A program made the position numbers and the translations under genes. Below, piece by piece: positions 11,996 through 23,401 of a stretch of DNA of 64,000 nt (the first letter of the stretch is position 1; the number at the start of each line of letters is the position of its first letter). The notes below the pieces were generated by a model. That model worked only from the letters and a program-made list of their open reading frames with translations. It was not told where the DNA came from and did no database searches. This DNA comes from Panorpa germanica. Lineage: Eukaryota > Arthropoda > Insecta > Mecoptera > Panorpidae. The DNA is taken from positions 14,942,001 through 15,006,000 of the forward strand of contig OY783209.1 in NCBI GenBank assembly GCA_963678705.1, read 5' to 3'.

Positions 11996-14006
11996 GAGGC
12001 AGGCATGGGATTACATAAATAGGGAGAAAAAGCGAAGGAAAGAGCCAAGCAAGGAAATAAAAATGGAAGAGTGGACGAAACACTTTATGGGAGTACTAGG
12101 AGGAAAGAAAAGAAACGAGAAAACAAAGAAGGGGATAACAGAGAAAGAGAAAGTAAACGAAATAGAAATAGGTGAAATAAAAACACAGATTCAAAAACTC
12201 AAGGAAAAGAAAGCACCAGGTAGAGATGGACTAAAGAACGAGGCGTGGAAAGCTGGTCAAGAGAGGATAGAGAAAGGATTACTGACAGCGATGAACAAGA
12301 TATGGAAAGGAGGAAACCTGCCAGACAGCTGGAGAGAAGGGGAGAGAACGCTGATATATAAAAAGGGAAATAGACATGAAGCCAAAAATTACAGGGGTAT
12401 CACACTACTGAACACAGGGTACAGGATTTATGCAGGGATTGTGAGAGAAAGACTGGAAGAAGAGGTAAAAGTAAAAGAAATACTTCCCGAGACACAAGCA
12501 GGCTTTAGAAAGGGACGAGGGACTTTAGACAATATATACGCATTGAACCATGTAGTTGAAAAAGAGCTAAGGGAAAAAAGAGGACAGATATATGCAATGT
12601 TCATCGACCTTAAAGCGGCGTTTGACATGGTCGACAGACAGAAATTGTGGAAGTACATGAGAAAGAAAAAAATAGATGAGGACATAATGGAATGTATTGA
12701 AGAAATTTACGAAGAAACAAGAATGAGAATAAGAGTTGGGGGTGAAGAATCAGAAGAATTCTGGACAGACAAGGGGTTGAGGCAAGGTTGTCCTCTGAGC
12801 CCCATTTTATTTGCGATATATACAGCAGACTAGGAGGGGGTAATGGAAATAGGACAAGATGGGGGGGTGCTAATAGGAAGGCACTACAAGATATGGACTT
12901 TAGCATACGCTGACGATATAGTCCTGTTGGCAAAAAGGGAAGGAGAGCTGCAGGAGATGGCACACCGGCTAGGGAGATATATAGACAGGAAAGGACTAGA
13001 GTTAAACGTGGAAAAGACAAAAATTATGGTATTTAAAAAAGGGGGTGGAAAAAGAAGACATAAAAGGTGGAAATACAAGACAGAGGACATTGAGGAAGTA
13101 GAAGAATTTAAATATCTGGGCTACACTTTTAAAAAGAATAATGGAGAAGAGGCGCAGATAAGGGAGGTGGCAAAGAAGGCAGAGCAAGCAATGCGACGGG
13201 TATGGGGACATGGGGAAAAGGTATTTGAGGGGGACATACAAAAGAGAATATGGATATTTGATAGACTGATAGCCAGTATGATGTATGGAGCAGAGGTTTG
13301 GGGGTGGAAGAACCAAGAAAAGTTGGAAAAAATACAGGTGAGATATATGAAATGGGTACTAGGGCTGGAGAGGTACACGCCAGGATACATGGTGATGGAG
13401 GAGCTAAAAAGGGATAAGATACGAATTAAAACAGGGGAAAGAGCAGTAAAATACGAGGAGAAATTGAACAGAGCGGAAAGCAAAATTTTAAAGAAATTAA
13501 GAGAGGATAGCATAAAGAATGGGTGGGGAGGAGGTCCAAAAAAGAGAAAGGAGTACTTTGAAAGAAATGGAATGGCGATCGAGGAGGCAGAGAGGAGAAG
13601 AGAAGGTGGCGCAAGTGTAGAAGAGGAGCTAAGGAGAAGGGATAAGGAGATACAACAGCAGGAGAGAATGGGAAAAATAGAAAAAAGTAACTACAATAAA
13701 AGATATAAGAGGTTATGGGAAAATAATGTGCCTCAGTACCTTATAGAAAAAGACATAAAACACATAAGAAGAACAGCAAGGTTTAGATTGGGAAATGAGG
13801 AAAAAGGAAACAGATACTGGGAAAAGAGTGAGGAAAGAAAGTGTAGAATGTGTGGAGCGGAGGACGAAACACTGGAGCACATTAAGTTTGAGTGTAAGGA
13901 AAAAGTAGCGAGCGAAAGGAATATTGGCCAGCTATTAGAGGGAGGCAGTGAAGGAAAGAGGTGGATGGCGGAAATAGTAAGAAGGAAAGGAAAAACAGGA
14001 GAATAA
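11996..14006 (+). pseudogene. LINE-A RT region with a single in-frame TAG
   Basis: Two consecutive open blocks, 11994-12833 and 12843-14006, are in the same frame and are separated only by a TAG at 12831-12833. Motifs in order: KKAPGRDGL, NYRGITLLN, AGFRKGRGT, FIDLKAAFD, RQGCPLSPILF, then after the stop AYADDIVLLA (~12905-12935), EFKYLGYTF and the terminal finger CRMCGAEDETLEHIKFEC. Apart from the stop and the missing 5' half, this RT looks intact. In related LINEs the interrupted position is usually a hydrophobic residue after the TAD, so the TAG probably arose from a Leu or Trp codon; it is shared with copy 1. Confidence 0.85.
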
Positions 14007-14198
14007 ATAAGCTCGTGGAGAATAATAGAGAGGGTCAAAAGAAGAAGAAGCAGAAAACACTTTTGGAAGTAGTAAAAGTCTAGAATATTTTAAGTTTAGT
14101 TTTAAGTTTGAATGTATATAGGAATGAAATGTATTAGAAATATAATACTGTAGATTGCAAAGCCGATAGGCACACACAATTAATATATATAATAAAAA
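11996..14198 (+). mobile_element. LINE-A copy 2, 5'-truncated non-LTR retrotransposon
   Basis: Begins at the position corresponding to ~4623 of copy 1 and ends with the same 3' tail motif (gcacacacaattaata, then aataaaaa). It is bounded by a 14-bp target-site duplication. Nucleotide identity to copy 1 is very high by eye (a few percent difference), implying recent activity of the family. It sits at the edge of the BEL/Pao gag relic. Confidence 0.9.
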
Positions 14199-14212
14199 AC
14201 ATAAATATATTT
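14199..14212 (+). repeat. Right target-site duplication of LINE-A copy 2
   Basis: Exact copy of the 14-mer at 11982-11995. Confidence 0.85.
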
Positions 14213-14299
14213 TCAATTTGCATAAATATTAAATAAATTGTAATAATGGTGCTCTTTATATAAAGAAATATATATAGAATATATATATATATATATATA

Positions 14300-15054
14300 C
14301 TAGCTTTTACCCCCGTCGCAAGCGACGTTTGTTTTTTGTGAGTGGCTTGAATTTCAAGTCAAAATTTAATTTTTAAATTGAAATAATAAATAAACTCGTC
14401 CTATATTGATTTAACATTTAATAACAATTAATTTTTCATACAAACTGACTAAGAAAATACATTTTTTATATCAAAATAAAAAATATTTTGAATTTATGCG
14501 ATATTTGAACAACTTTTTTTCAAAATTTGGGATTTTTTTTTCGATTCGTAAATAAGTTCTAGCACAATTTTTACTCTCGGCAAATACTGCCCCCGTGCCC
14601 CCCAATAATTTTAAAATTTTGAATTTTTTTTTTATTAATAATATACTTAATTATTCTAGAATCCAGAAAATGAATTTTCTCCAAAGTTCCCTGCCGGGCC
14701 CCCAAATTTCTTTAACCCCCCCCTTTTTCAATTTTTGAATTTCTAATTTTTGAGAAATGTCAGCATTGAATACCTTAATATACATGCAAAATTTCAACTT
14801 TCTATCTTTTACGAATTAAAAGTAATACAGCAAAAAAGGGCTCACTTTTTTTCCAGTTTTTTCAAAATCACGGGTTTCCAGGAAATTCAGGGATAAATCC
14901 GGGGACGCCAAAAGTCTTAGAATTTTTTTCTCTACGAAATAGACAATTTTCAAAAACTTTGACGGAGCCGTCTTCGCGCTGCCATACAAAGTATACTACC
15001 AAACATATAAAATCATAAGATCATAAATATACATTTGGAACATTATAAATAAGA
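14300..15054 (-). mobile_element. Helitron unit A (non-autonomous)
   Basis: Read on the minus strand the unit starts with 5'-TC (15053-15054) and ends with CTAG (14300-14303) followed by T. The 3' end is preceded by the hairpin acgtcgc-tt-gcgacg about ten bases upstream, the canonical Helitron 3' terminus. The internal sequence is A/T-rich and non-coding, with the conserved block caggaaattcaggg/gacgccaaaagtctta. Adjacent to unit B. Confidence 0.7.
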
Positions 15055-15847
15055 CTGAGTTTACCCCCGTCGCAAAACGACGTCTTTTAGGCGTGTATCG
15101 TTTGAATCCAATAAAATAATTCGTAATTACATTTCATATTTAACTGTTCTATTTTTAAATTGAAATAATAAATAAACTCGCGCACATATACACACATATA
15201 AATTGATTAAAAAAATATTTTTTTTTTATCAAAATAAAAAATATTTTCAATTTATGCGTTATTTGACCAATTTTTTTTCAAAATTTTGGATTTTTTTTTC
15301 GATTCGTAAATAAGTTACCAAGGTTAGCCTATATACAAAATTTCAACTTTCTAGCACAATTTTTACTCTCGGAAAATACTGCCCCCGTGCCCCCAAATAA
15401 AATTTTGAAATTTTGAATTTTTTTTTATTAATAATATACTTAATTATTCTACAATCCAGAATATGAACTTTCTATAAAGTTCCCTACTGGGCCCCCGAAT
15501 TTCTTCAACCCCCCCTTTTTCAATTTTTAAAATTCTAATTTTTGAGAAATGTCAACATTAAATAGCCTAATACACATGCAAAATTTCAACTTTCTATCTT
15601 TTCCAAATTAAAAGTAATACAGCAAAAAAGAGATCACTTTTTTTCCAGTTTTTCCAAAATTACGGGTTTCCAGGAAATTCAGGGAAAAATCCGGGGACGC
15701 CAAAAGTCTTAGAATTTTTTTTTCTACGAAATAGGAAATTTTTAAAAACTTCCCTGGAGCCGTTTTCGCGCTGCCATACAAAATTCACTACCAAACATAT
15801 AAGAATATAAGATCATAAATATACACCTGGGACATTATAATATATGA
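15055..15847 (-). mobile_element. Helitron unit B (non-autonomous)
   Basis: Homologous to unit A along its whole length. The 3' hairpin is present at 15065-15085. Its terminal CTAG has mutated (ctga/tcag at 15055-15058), and the 5' end TC is at 15846-15847. It is joined head-to-tail to unit A on one side and unit C on the other with no intervening sequence. Confidence 0.7.
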
Positions 15848-18419
15848 CTAGCGCTTCGCCCCGTCGCAAAGCGACGTGTATTTAATATTTGTGAATAAAT
15901 AAATTTATTTGCTAAATTGAAAATAATGCAAAATATTATTTTTAAGTAATTTTTGTTATAATATATCTTTTTTAAACTTTTTTTTTTTATTTTGTTATAA
16001 TTCTTTCATTTACAGTAATAAAGCACTGTATTGACCAGTCTCCAGTGCCCCCGCCCATAAGCCATGGAGCGCCTTTTTCCTTCAGCACTCTGTATCGCTT
16101 CTTTCCTGAGCATCGTCGGTCCTTAGAGTACATTCACAGCGCACCCGCTTTAGCACTATAATTAAATAATCCTTCGTTTCCTCCTCTCTGTGTAAAATTA
16201 TTATTTACCCTAATAAAGCGCAGTATTGAAAAATGTCCACTGCCCCGCCCCGTAATACTAATCATCACCTCTTGGCTCCATGCTCTGTATCGTTCTCGCA
16301 CTTTCAATTGTATTCCTCTGCACCTCTGCCACAATGCGCCCACTTGCAACACCACAGCCAACCTGAGAATCATCGCACATAACGGCACTGTTCTATCGCC
16401 CCTTTTACCGCAATCATTAAACAATCTTGCGCTTTTACCTCCTGCGTACTAATACTCTTAACAATTAGTTTTCATAATTAATACTTTACTGGCAACCTAC
16501 ACACTAAATTTCATCCTTAGAAGTATATTATTTTTTAATAATTATTCGATAAGATAAATGCTTGACAAAATTAATTTTCACTCATTTCAATGTAAACCTA
16601 CTAATTACATCAATTCATTTATGTTTTTAAGAAAGCCTAGCGGTTCGCTCCTAATCATCTCATCTCTAGCCCTTATCCTTCCCGTTATTGTACTTTCAAT
16701 TTAATCCCCTGAACCGCCGCCCACATTTCCAGCACCAAAGCACATATTCTACAACACGGTTATCTTCCAGAGCCATTATAATCTATCGCTACTTCTTCTA
16801 AGACCACCGTTACTTGGTGTCCTGAACCCCGGCGCCACCCTCTCCTCCAATCAGGCACTACCAATTCAATATTACAGCAATTCATTTACATAATTAAAAC
16901 TGCACTGTAATCTTACGTTCTAGTTTTTGTATTTATATTTACGATATAATATTGTCCTCCCCATTAATTCCTGCTCCTGAAATAAAATTGACAAATCTTA
17001 GGCATAACAATCTATTTTGCTCATAACAATTCTCTCTACTTTTATAACCTTTATTACTACTATCTACTTTTATAAATGATCGAAATTTAAAATTGAGCTC
17101 TTTGGCAAAGCCTTTCCCGCCCCCACTTCCCCAATTTCACGCCGCTACTAAGGTTAAACTTATTTTTCGCAAATATGCACATGCGTAGTTTCTATTTTTT
17201 TAATTTGATATTTGGGGCTGTTAACTATTTCCCCCCTATACCTCTCACTCCTGTTCGATTTCACAGCACAACGAACGCACCAAAAATCAATTCAATTCTA
17301 CTATTGAATGTAATTTGACTATCTAACTTATAGAGAACTATTGTGCTTCTATTTAATATTCTACATGCAAAATATCATCGTTGTACCTCTATTCTGTTCT
17401 TATACTCGGTTTATCACTCCCCACTCTAGTGTTACACTTAAGAAAAGGATTTTTTTTTTATATTTTCGTTATTAATTTGTCAATCTATATCTGCATACTA
17501 AATTTTAGCTTTGTATTTATATTTAGCATTATTACCCCCCCCCCCCACATACCTGCGCTACTGAACAAGTTTGTCAAATTTTAACACAGGGATCTATTTT
17601 ATTTATATCTAAGAACATATAATCTAAACTATAGCCTTTTATTTCTATATATTTCATATTTCTGGTTTTTGGCCCACAGCGCCCGCCGCCTCTGGAAAGT
17701 TGCAGTTTTCTATAGTTTGTCTTTAATGACACTCTATATAGAGCCCACGTTCCAAATATCAACGTTCTAGCTCTGTTGCAACATTGCCCCCAAAAAATCA
17801 CGCCGCTACTGAATTAATATTTTGGTAATCCAATTATTGGCAACATTCGCAATTAGTGTCTCAATACATGCCCTAAGTTTTATTACTACTTTTTCAATAT
17901 TTCTGGCTTTTACTAACTCAACTCCCGCCGCCACTGGAAATTTGGGGCTCTTTATTTTTTTCATTAATAACACTCTAGAGCGAGCCTACATATTAAATTT
18001 GAACGTCCTAACTCTATTCTAACATTGCCCCCGGAAATTCGCGCCGCTACTGAACTTAAATTTTAAATGTCCAACTATTGGCAAATGTGCACAATTATGA
18101 TCTCAATACACATACCAAATTTCAGTTTCCTATCTTTTCTAGTTCGTCAGATATTTGCAAAAGTATTTTTTCAAATTTTCCAGTTTTTCCAGAATAATTT
18201 TTTCCAGGGAAATTCAGGGAAAAATTCAGGGACGTAGAAAGTCTTAGAAATTCGTCCTTTACATAATATCAAAATTTAAAAAACTTTGTAGGCGCCGTTT
18301 AGAAGATACCATACAGATTTTGTTACCGGAAATATATATATATATATATATAAATATCTATGAGTTCTTATGAGTTTTCCATGTTAAATTGGAACATTAC
18401 GAACATTATAATAGTAAGA
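15848..18419 (-). mobile_element. Helitron unit C (long, non-autonomous)
   Basis: 3' end CTAG at 15848-15851 with a perfect hairpin cgtcgc-ttt-gcgacg just inside. The 5' TC is at 18418-18419, followed on the plus strand by T. It is longer than units A and B (about 2.6 kb). It contains degenerate internal repeats around 16010-16440 (two ~190-bp blocks each with aataaagc-cagtattga and a chctgccccgcccc-like core) and several gcgccgctact motifs at 17140-18050. The part 17100-18310 is homologous to 3538-7860. No Rep or helicase text was seen. Confidence 0.65.
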
Positions 18420-18497
18420 TATATATATAAATATCTATGAGTTCTTATGAGTTTTCCATGTTAAATTGGAACATTACGAACATTATAATAGTAAGAT
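18342..18497 (-). repeat. 77-bp tandem duplication of the Helitron 5' end
   Basis: 18344-18420 is repeated with almost no change at 18421-18497, including the terminal ggaacattacgaacattataatagtaaga. The duplicate gives two copies of the element's 5' terminus in tandem. Confidence 0.9.
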
Positions 18498-20136
18498 GAT
18501 AGAAAATAGTTATTATTAGGTAATATTTTAATAATATTGCTATAGAGTTATAAACATACTTGAGATATTAGGATTATTCAAAACAAAAACTGATATAATA
18601 CACGTAATATGGGATATCGATCGGATGTGTGTGGGTTATCGATGGATCGTTAAGCATTTTAAGCGTTTGAGCATTAAGAAAAGTAATCAATAACAAGCTA
18701 AAAAATTATCTCGTTGACATTAATCATCAAACCAAATATCATACAACAAGGACACTTCCGAGACGAATCAGGGAAGCAATATTAAAATAGCAGAATATAT
18801 TATATAAAAGAATAGATAAATGAAAGGATTAATTACTATTGACCGACTCAGGCTGCATATGGACGAGTCTTGTAGACGGCTTGCATTAGCTTACTTTGTT
18901 ACTTGTGGAATCTTGAAGTCAAACACGATGCTAAAGACAATGGTGCAGTAATCTGCAGGTGATTAGTAGATTCTTGAATTCAGCGACGTCGATTGAGATA
19001 TAATATTGTTCAATGAAACAAAATGGCGTTGTGCTCGGATGACTTGTAGAAATCATATATTGGATTGGATTCACTTGTCTTGCAAAGAAGATTTCTTGAA
19101 AAATGTTGACGGTTTTAGAAAAACTTTTCTAAAATCCGAACTCGTAGCTGGCCAAAAATGTTACAAAATCCGTCTTGAAGCGACCGAAAATGGTGTAATT
19201 CGGATCGAAGCAATGAAGTGTTGGTTGAAAATAGATTTTGTAGTTTTATATAAAATGCGTTTTCTATAAACTTCACTTTACAGATACAAATAAAAATATT
19301 TTAAATAATTGAAAAACAAATAGATGTGTTTTATAACTGGATAACTGATTAGGTTATAATTATTGGATATTAAATTTAAACCACATGTCAGTGATATCCA
19401 TATCATCAATAATAGGTTAAAATTGAGTTGCAAACATCTCTCGATAGCGTAATTTATAAATATAACCGCATTTATAGCCGCATTTCGCCGGCCAAATCAC
19501 GCCTCCAGACCACATAGCGAAATTAAATTCATTGTAACAATTGCGATAGCATCTACTACTGACATGTCAGAAAACTAAAAGGCAAAACTGATATATTGTT
19601 GGTGTTGATCCTATTGAAAAAACAAAGTTCTTCCTGAAAAACCATATATTTACTTGACGACTGTTATTTCATAAAGAATTCAACATTCTAGTCATATCTT
19701 ATGAAAAATTTCCAGTTTCAGAAGAAACGAATTCTCATCTAAATATTCCGTCTTGTGACTTACATTCGTAGGCTGGTTTTTCGAAAGATGTTAAACGTTT
19801 TTTAAGGTAGCTTTAAATTTAATTTTTCACATCCGTTATCAATTATTTGCAAATTATTTTGATATGTATAAAAAATATTTTAACAACCAAAAAAAAAGTT
19901 GGTGTTACCTCTTAAAGAAGCAGTAGTAGTAGTTGCATTTGGACATTTTTTATTTTATTTATTAAAGGTCATTGCATAATCTCGCTTGACACATCTGAAC
20001 CTCTTATCTCTAGATGTTTACATCTAGTTTAACAGTTTTTTAAATGCTGTATATATTCCATAATAACAATGTCACAGATTTTATTACATTAACAGATTGA
20101 TTTCAATAAAATGTCTGTCTAGAAAAACAGTGCAGA
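18498..20136. other. Gene-poor, low-repeat stretch
   Basis: No recognised transposon. An 87-codon open frame at 19006-19269 (+) has no family motif I recognise and could be chance. 19440-19520 contains a small GC-richer island. Confidence 0.4.
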
Positions 20137-20188
20137 ATGTTCACCAGTGAAATAGTTCTAATTCTATCAAATCTTTTTTATTGCACAG
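20137..20188 (+). CDS. Candidate first coding exon (signal peptide)
   Basis: ATG at 20137 begins MFTSEIVLILSNLFYCT, a short N-terminus followed by a hydrophobic core like a secretory signal. It ends exactly at a consensus splice donor (ACAG|GTAAGT, phase 1). An acceptor-donor-bounded exon at 22690-22753 continues in the matching phase, and the joined text reads on through TALRAVKDD without a stop. Later exons were not found in this window, and a 5.8-kb LINE lies downstream. I do not recognise the protein. It could be a chance arrangement, since both exons are very short. Confidence 0.3.
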
Positions 20189-22431
20189 GTAAGTTTTAGT
20201 ATTATATTGATTTGATTTTCATTTTACTACAATGATATTTTTTATTCTCGATTCATTTTGCTCTGCAAGATTGTAATACTGAATCAGTTTTGAGCTACTT
20301 CAACTAAAAAGAAAACAATAAAAATCCGCTTAATACAAAATGTGTATTTCACATAATGGGGTTGTAAACCATTTTATGACTAGTGGCTTACCCGACCCAT
20401 CTCTTTTATACGAGAGAGTATAAGACGCATATGAGTCTGAGAAAATAATAAATAAGATTAAGTGCAAGCAATTTCATATTATTCTACAGACAACATACAA
20501 CTGAAAAAAACTAAATATTGAGCGACAAAAGAGAATTTCAAATTTTAAATAACTACATATTTTAAATACAATTTAATAATAATTTATAAGATCTTGGTGA
20601 ATTATACAAGTTAATTCTATTTTTCTCCTAATTGTTTGCTAAGCGTTTTCTGATTCTTAGCAATTTGCTGAATTAGTTCTTTGCAACCTACCTATATCTG
20701 GGCGTGCACACTCTCCTTATTTAATACCTACTTTACTATTTTGGCATTTGTATCTTCACAATTTTTCCTATTCAATTTGTCCTATTGCATACCTGACGAA
20801 TCTTTCCATAATGTTTATGTACACTATCAGAAGTAAACTTGATGACGTCATACACTAGACAATATACGTCATTATAGCGTCATAAATTACGTCATGAATT
20901 ATGACGCTAGAAAGTGCTTATTCCAAACGGTATTCGTGTGTTTTAAATATTTTCATTTAGAGTTAAGATCGCTGTCAACTGCTTCAAAAAGTCTTTCATG
21001 CTTATCCGATGATATCATAAATAGTCTCGTTATGAAATCTGCTCCACTCTGACCTAAAGAGGCGAAAAACTCAAGGCGGTTTTTTTTTTGTATTACATTT
21101 TTAATTTTGCCTGCTTGTGCATTTGTTTTAGTTATTTATCATCGTGATAATAACATTTCGTTCTTACTTCTGAAGGTTGGTTTAAGGTTTACAGATAATT
21201 TTTTATTCCAGTACTATTGTATCCAGTATCAATGACTCAAAAATTTTCTTAATTTTGTAATCGAAACTATAATTTATTATATAATTATGCTAATAACAAA
21301 ATTCTTTCCTGTGCTTAGTTTTACCTTAATCGTTAAAATGGACGAGGGTGTAAAATAAGAACCACCACAATGATATTGAACATTTGCAACATTCTACTGT
21401 TAATTATTTGCTGCATTTACATACATTTTGTATTTTATTCTAATCTAAGTATTTTGATAGTGGGTATAGTTTCGGAATAAATTAGTGGCAAATTCCTGTG
21501 CTCCCACTCAAATTTCGAAGCAAAGTTAACTGTAACTTCTAAACGACAAGTGCAGGAATATTCCGGATGCAGCAACTAATTAGCGAAAAAAAAACTGATA
21601 ATAATCAATATTTAATTATCATTCTATATTGACGTCTATCATAGTATCTTGATTGGCTTACGCTATGCTCATTATTTTATTTTTGTTGACTATACTTTTT
21701 GTGCTTTGATTATTTTACACAGTGTTAATGTTAACTAATTCTTTCAACTTACATACCTTTCTTTTTGACATGCACTTGCACAGAGCATAGTGGCTCTTTA
21801 TCTTTTTGACTCAGTTTTCAGTTACTGCAGCTATCGCATAATATTGCCAATGTGTAAATAGTTACACTATACCTGCGCTGCTGTCTTTAGTCTATATCCA
21901 GCCAACTTCCTGGTTGCAGATCATACTATAAAAAAGTGGCTAACAACCAAATTTCATTTTATTGTTAGCCAAAATTTACCACTATACATTAATTAAATGA
22001 ATACATATAAAGTATATATGCAAAGTATATTGTTTTGTTGTAGATGTTTAATTTGAGAAAAAAATACCTTCGCTGAACTAGGATGTTTTGGATTTAGTAA
22101 AAATACTTGGTTTTATTTTTTAACACTTATGATACACGCACAATTGAATACATACAATATAGTTAATTCAATTTGCCCTTGTTGTTGGCTTGAGAGCTGT
22201 AGATAGAGTGATTTTAAAACAAAGGAGCAAATCGAAATTACATTAAATAACAAAGAATATAATAAAAGCATAAAAGAAATGAACAAATAATCAAAATAAT
22301 ACAATATTTCTTTTAAACTAAAACATACAAAAAATACATTACATTAAAAGGGGATTTTGCTTTACGATATATATCCCAGGGGACATTCACTTAGTGTAAA
22401 ATCTTTCGATACTGAAAAAACCGCTTTTAGC
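20189..22431. other. Non-coding stretch between candidate exons
   Basis: Apart from the CRE-like cluster, no gene or transposon is recognisable. It would be an intron if the exons at 20137 and 22690 belong together. Confidence 0.35.
20843..20908. promoter_or_regulatory. Cluster of CRE-like CGTCA motifs
   Basis: Within 66 bp there is one full palindromic TGACGTCA (20843-20850), two TACGTCAT, and an AGCGTCATAA / TTATGACGCT inverted pair (20876-20885 and 20899-20908) enclosing one of them. These are the core sites of CREB/ATF-type bZIP factors. The cluster lies in the gene-poor stretch, 650 bp downstream of the candidate signal-peptide exon. Function is inferred from motif density only. Confidence 0.35.
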
Positions 22432-22619
22432 GACATCGTATATAATTGTATTTACATGGGTCATCGATGAACTAAAATTACTAGGCGAGTCAACATAAGA
22501 AGGGAATGAGCGACACCATTTATGTATGTATCTCCCCTTCATACCTTTCTTATGTTGAGTCGCAAAGTAATTTTAGTTCATTGAAGATACATCAATATCA
22601 TATGTATAATGACACATTT
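22432..22619. repeat. Foldback / MITE-like inverted repeat
   Basis: Two arms face each other around ~22522. The best-matched part is gaactaaaattact...gagtcaacataagaa on the left and its complement on the right (22545-22590), with weaker pairing out to 22432 and 22619. There is no coding capacity. The flanks do not show a clear target-site duplication by eye. Confidence 0.6.
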
Positions 22620-22689
22620 GTACATATAACACCTTTTACGTAAAAGTAGTTTATTTATGTTAATTAAAACCCAAATACTATTTTCTTAG

Positions 22690-22753
22690 CCTTAAGAGCA
22701 GTCAAAGATGATCTTTCTATCAGTGATTCGAGTCTGCTGACGAATTACGAAAT
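22690..22753 (+). CDS. Candidate second coding exon of the secreted-protein gene
   Basis: Preceded by a good acceptor (ttttcttag) and followed by a consensus donor (AAAT|GTGAGTA). Entering in phase 1 from the exon at 20137-20188 it is open for 20 codons (ALRAVKDDLSISDSSLLTNYE) and leaves in phase 2. The join would put Ala after the Cys-Thr at the end of the hydrophobic core, a plausible signal-peptidase context. No family was recognised. Confidence 0.3.
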
Positions 22754-23203
22754 GTGAGTATTTTTTTTGTCGCCATATTTGTATTTCTAATGTGTGGTAA
22801 ATTCGTGTGATAAAAAATAAAACATTATCTAATCATACCTTGTTTTATTATGCGTTATTTTGTAACTGTTTTACTGGCGTCCATTATCTTCTTACGATTT
22901 TTTAAATGCCCATATTTACTAAATAAATCTATATAATTATATTACTTATAGAATTTTATTTACATCTTGCTTTGCCTAATGTAAGAATTAAATATTTTAC
23001 TTACAAATGGTATTCAATATGAATTTTAGTAATTAATAGATATAGGCCCGGTTGATGATTTAATAATTACCTAGACGATTTAAGATAACTAAGCTGGTTA
23101 CTAATAAATAGCACTAAATCGGGTTGCTGCTCACGTAGTCAGTGACATCACAACGATAAACAGTATGTTAAGTCTAACTATACGAATTCTGTCCTATAAC
23201 GTA

Positions 23204-23216
23204 TAGTTGGATTATC
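23204..23216 (+). repeat. Target-site duplication of the I-like LINE (3' side)
   Basis: The 13-mer tagttggattatc is repeated exactly at 28969-28981. Confidence 0.9.
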
Positions 23217-23401
23217 TTTTTTTTTTTTTTTTTTATTTAGGCTTTGGCTTATTCAGCCTTCTTGCCATTGGTTTTATTTGTAAAATTATATAAAAATTTA
23301 CATATAAATTATAATTATTCTAATAAATACAAACAAATTGATTCTTTTAAAAAATTAAACTTAAAATTAAATACATACTAAATAAAATATTCTAACTTAA
23401 A

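Noticed and set aside
13121..13513. Long Ser/Phe/Leu-rich open frames on the minus strand across LINE-A copies (also 5236-5646, 12610-13020, 4206-4582)
   Set aside because: They are antisense shadows of the purine-rich RT coding strand. Composition is exactly what reverse complement of Lys/Glu/Arg-rich codons gives, and no motif is present.
14300..18497. Satellite array or CRISPR-like repeats
   Set aside because: Units differ greatly in length and each has Helitron termini. There are no short regular repeats with spacers.
19006..19269. 87-codon open frame, plus strand
   Set aside because: No recognisable domain, no splice or promoter support. The length is possible by chance in this stretch, so it is mentioned but not called a gene.
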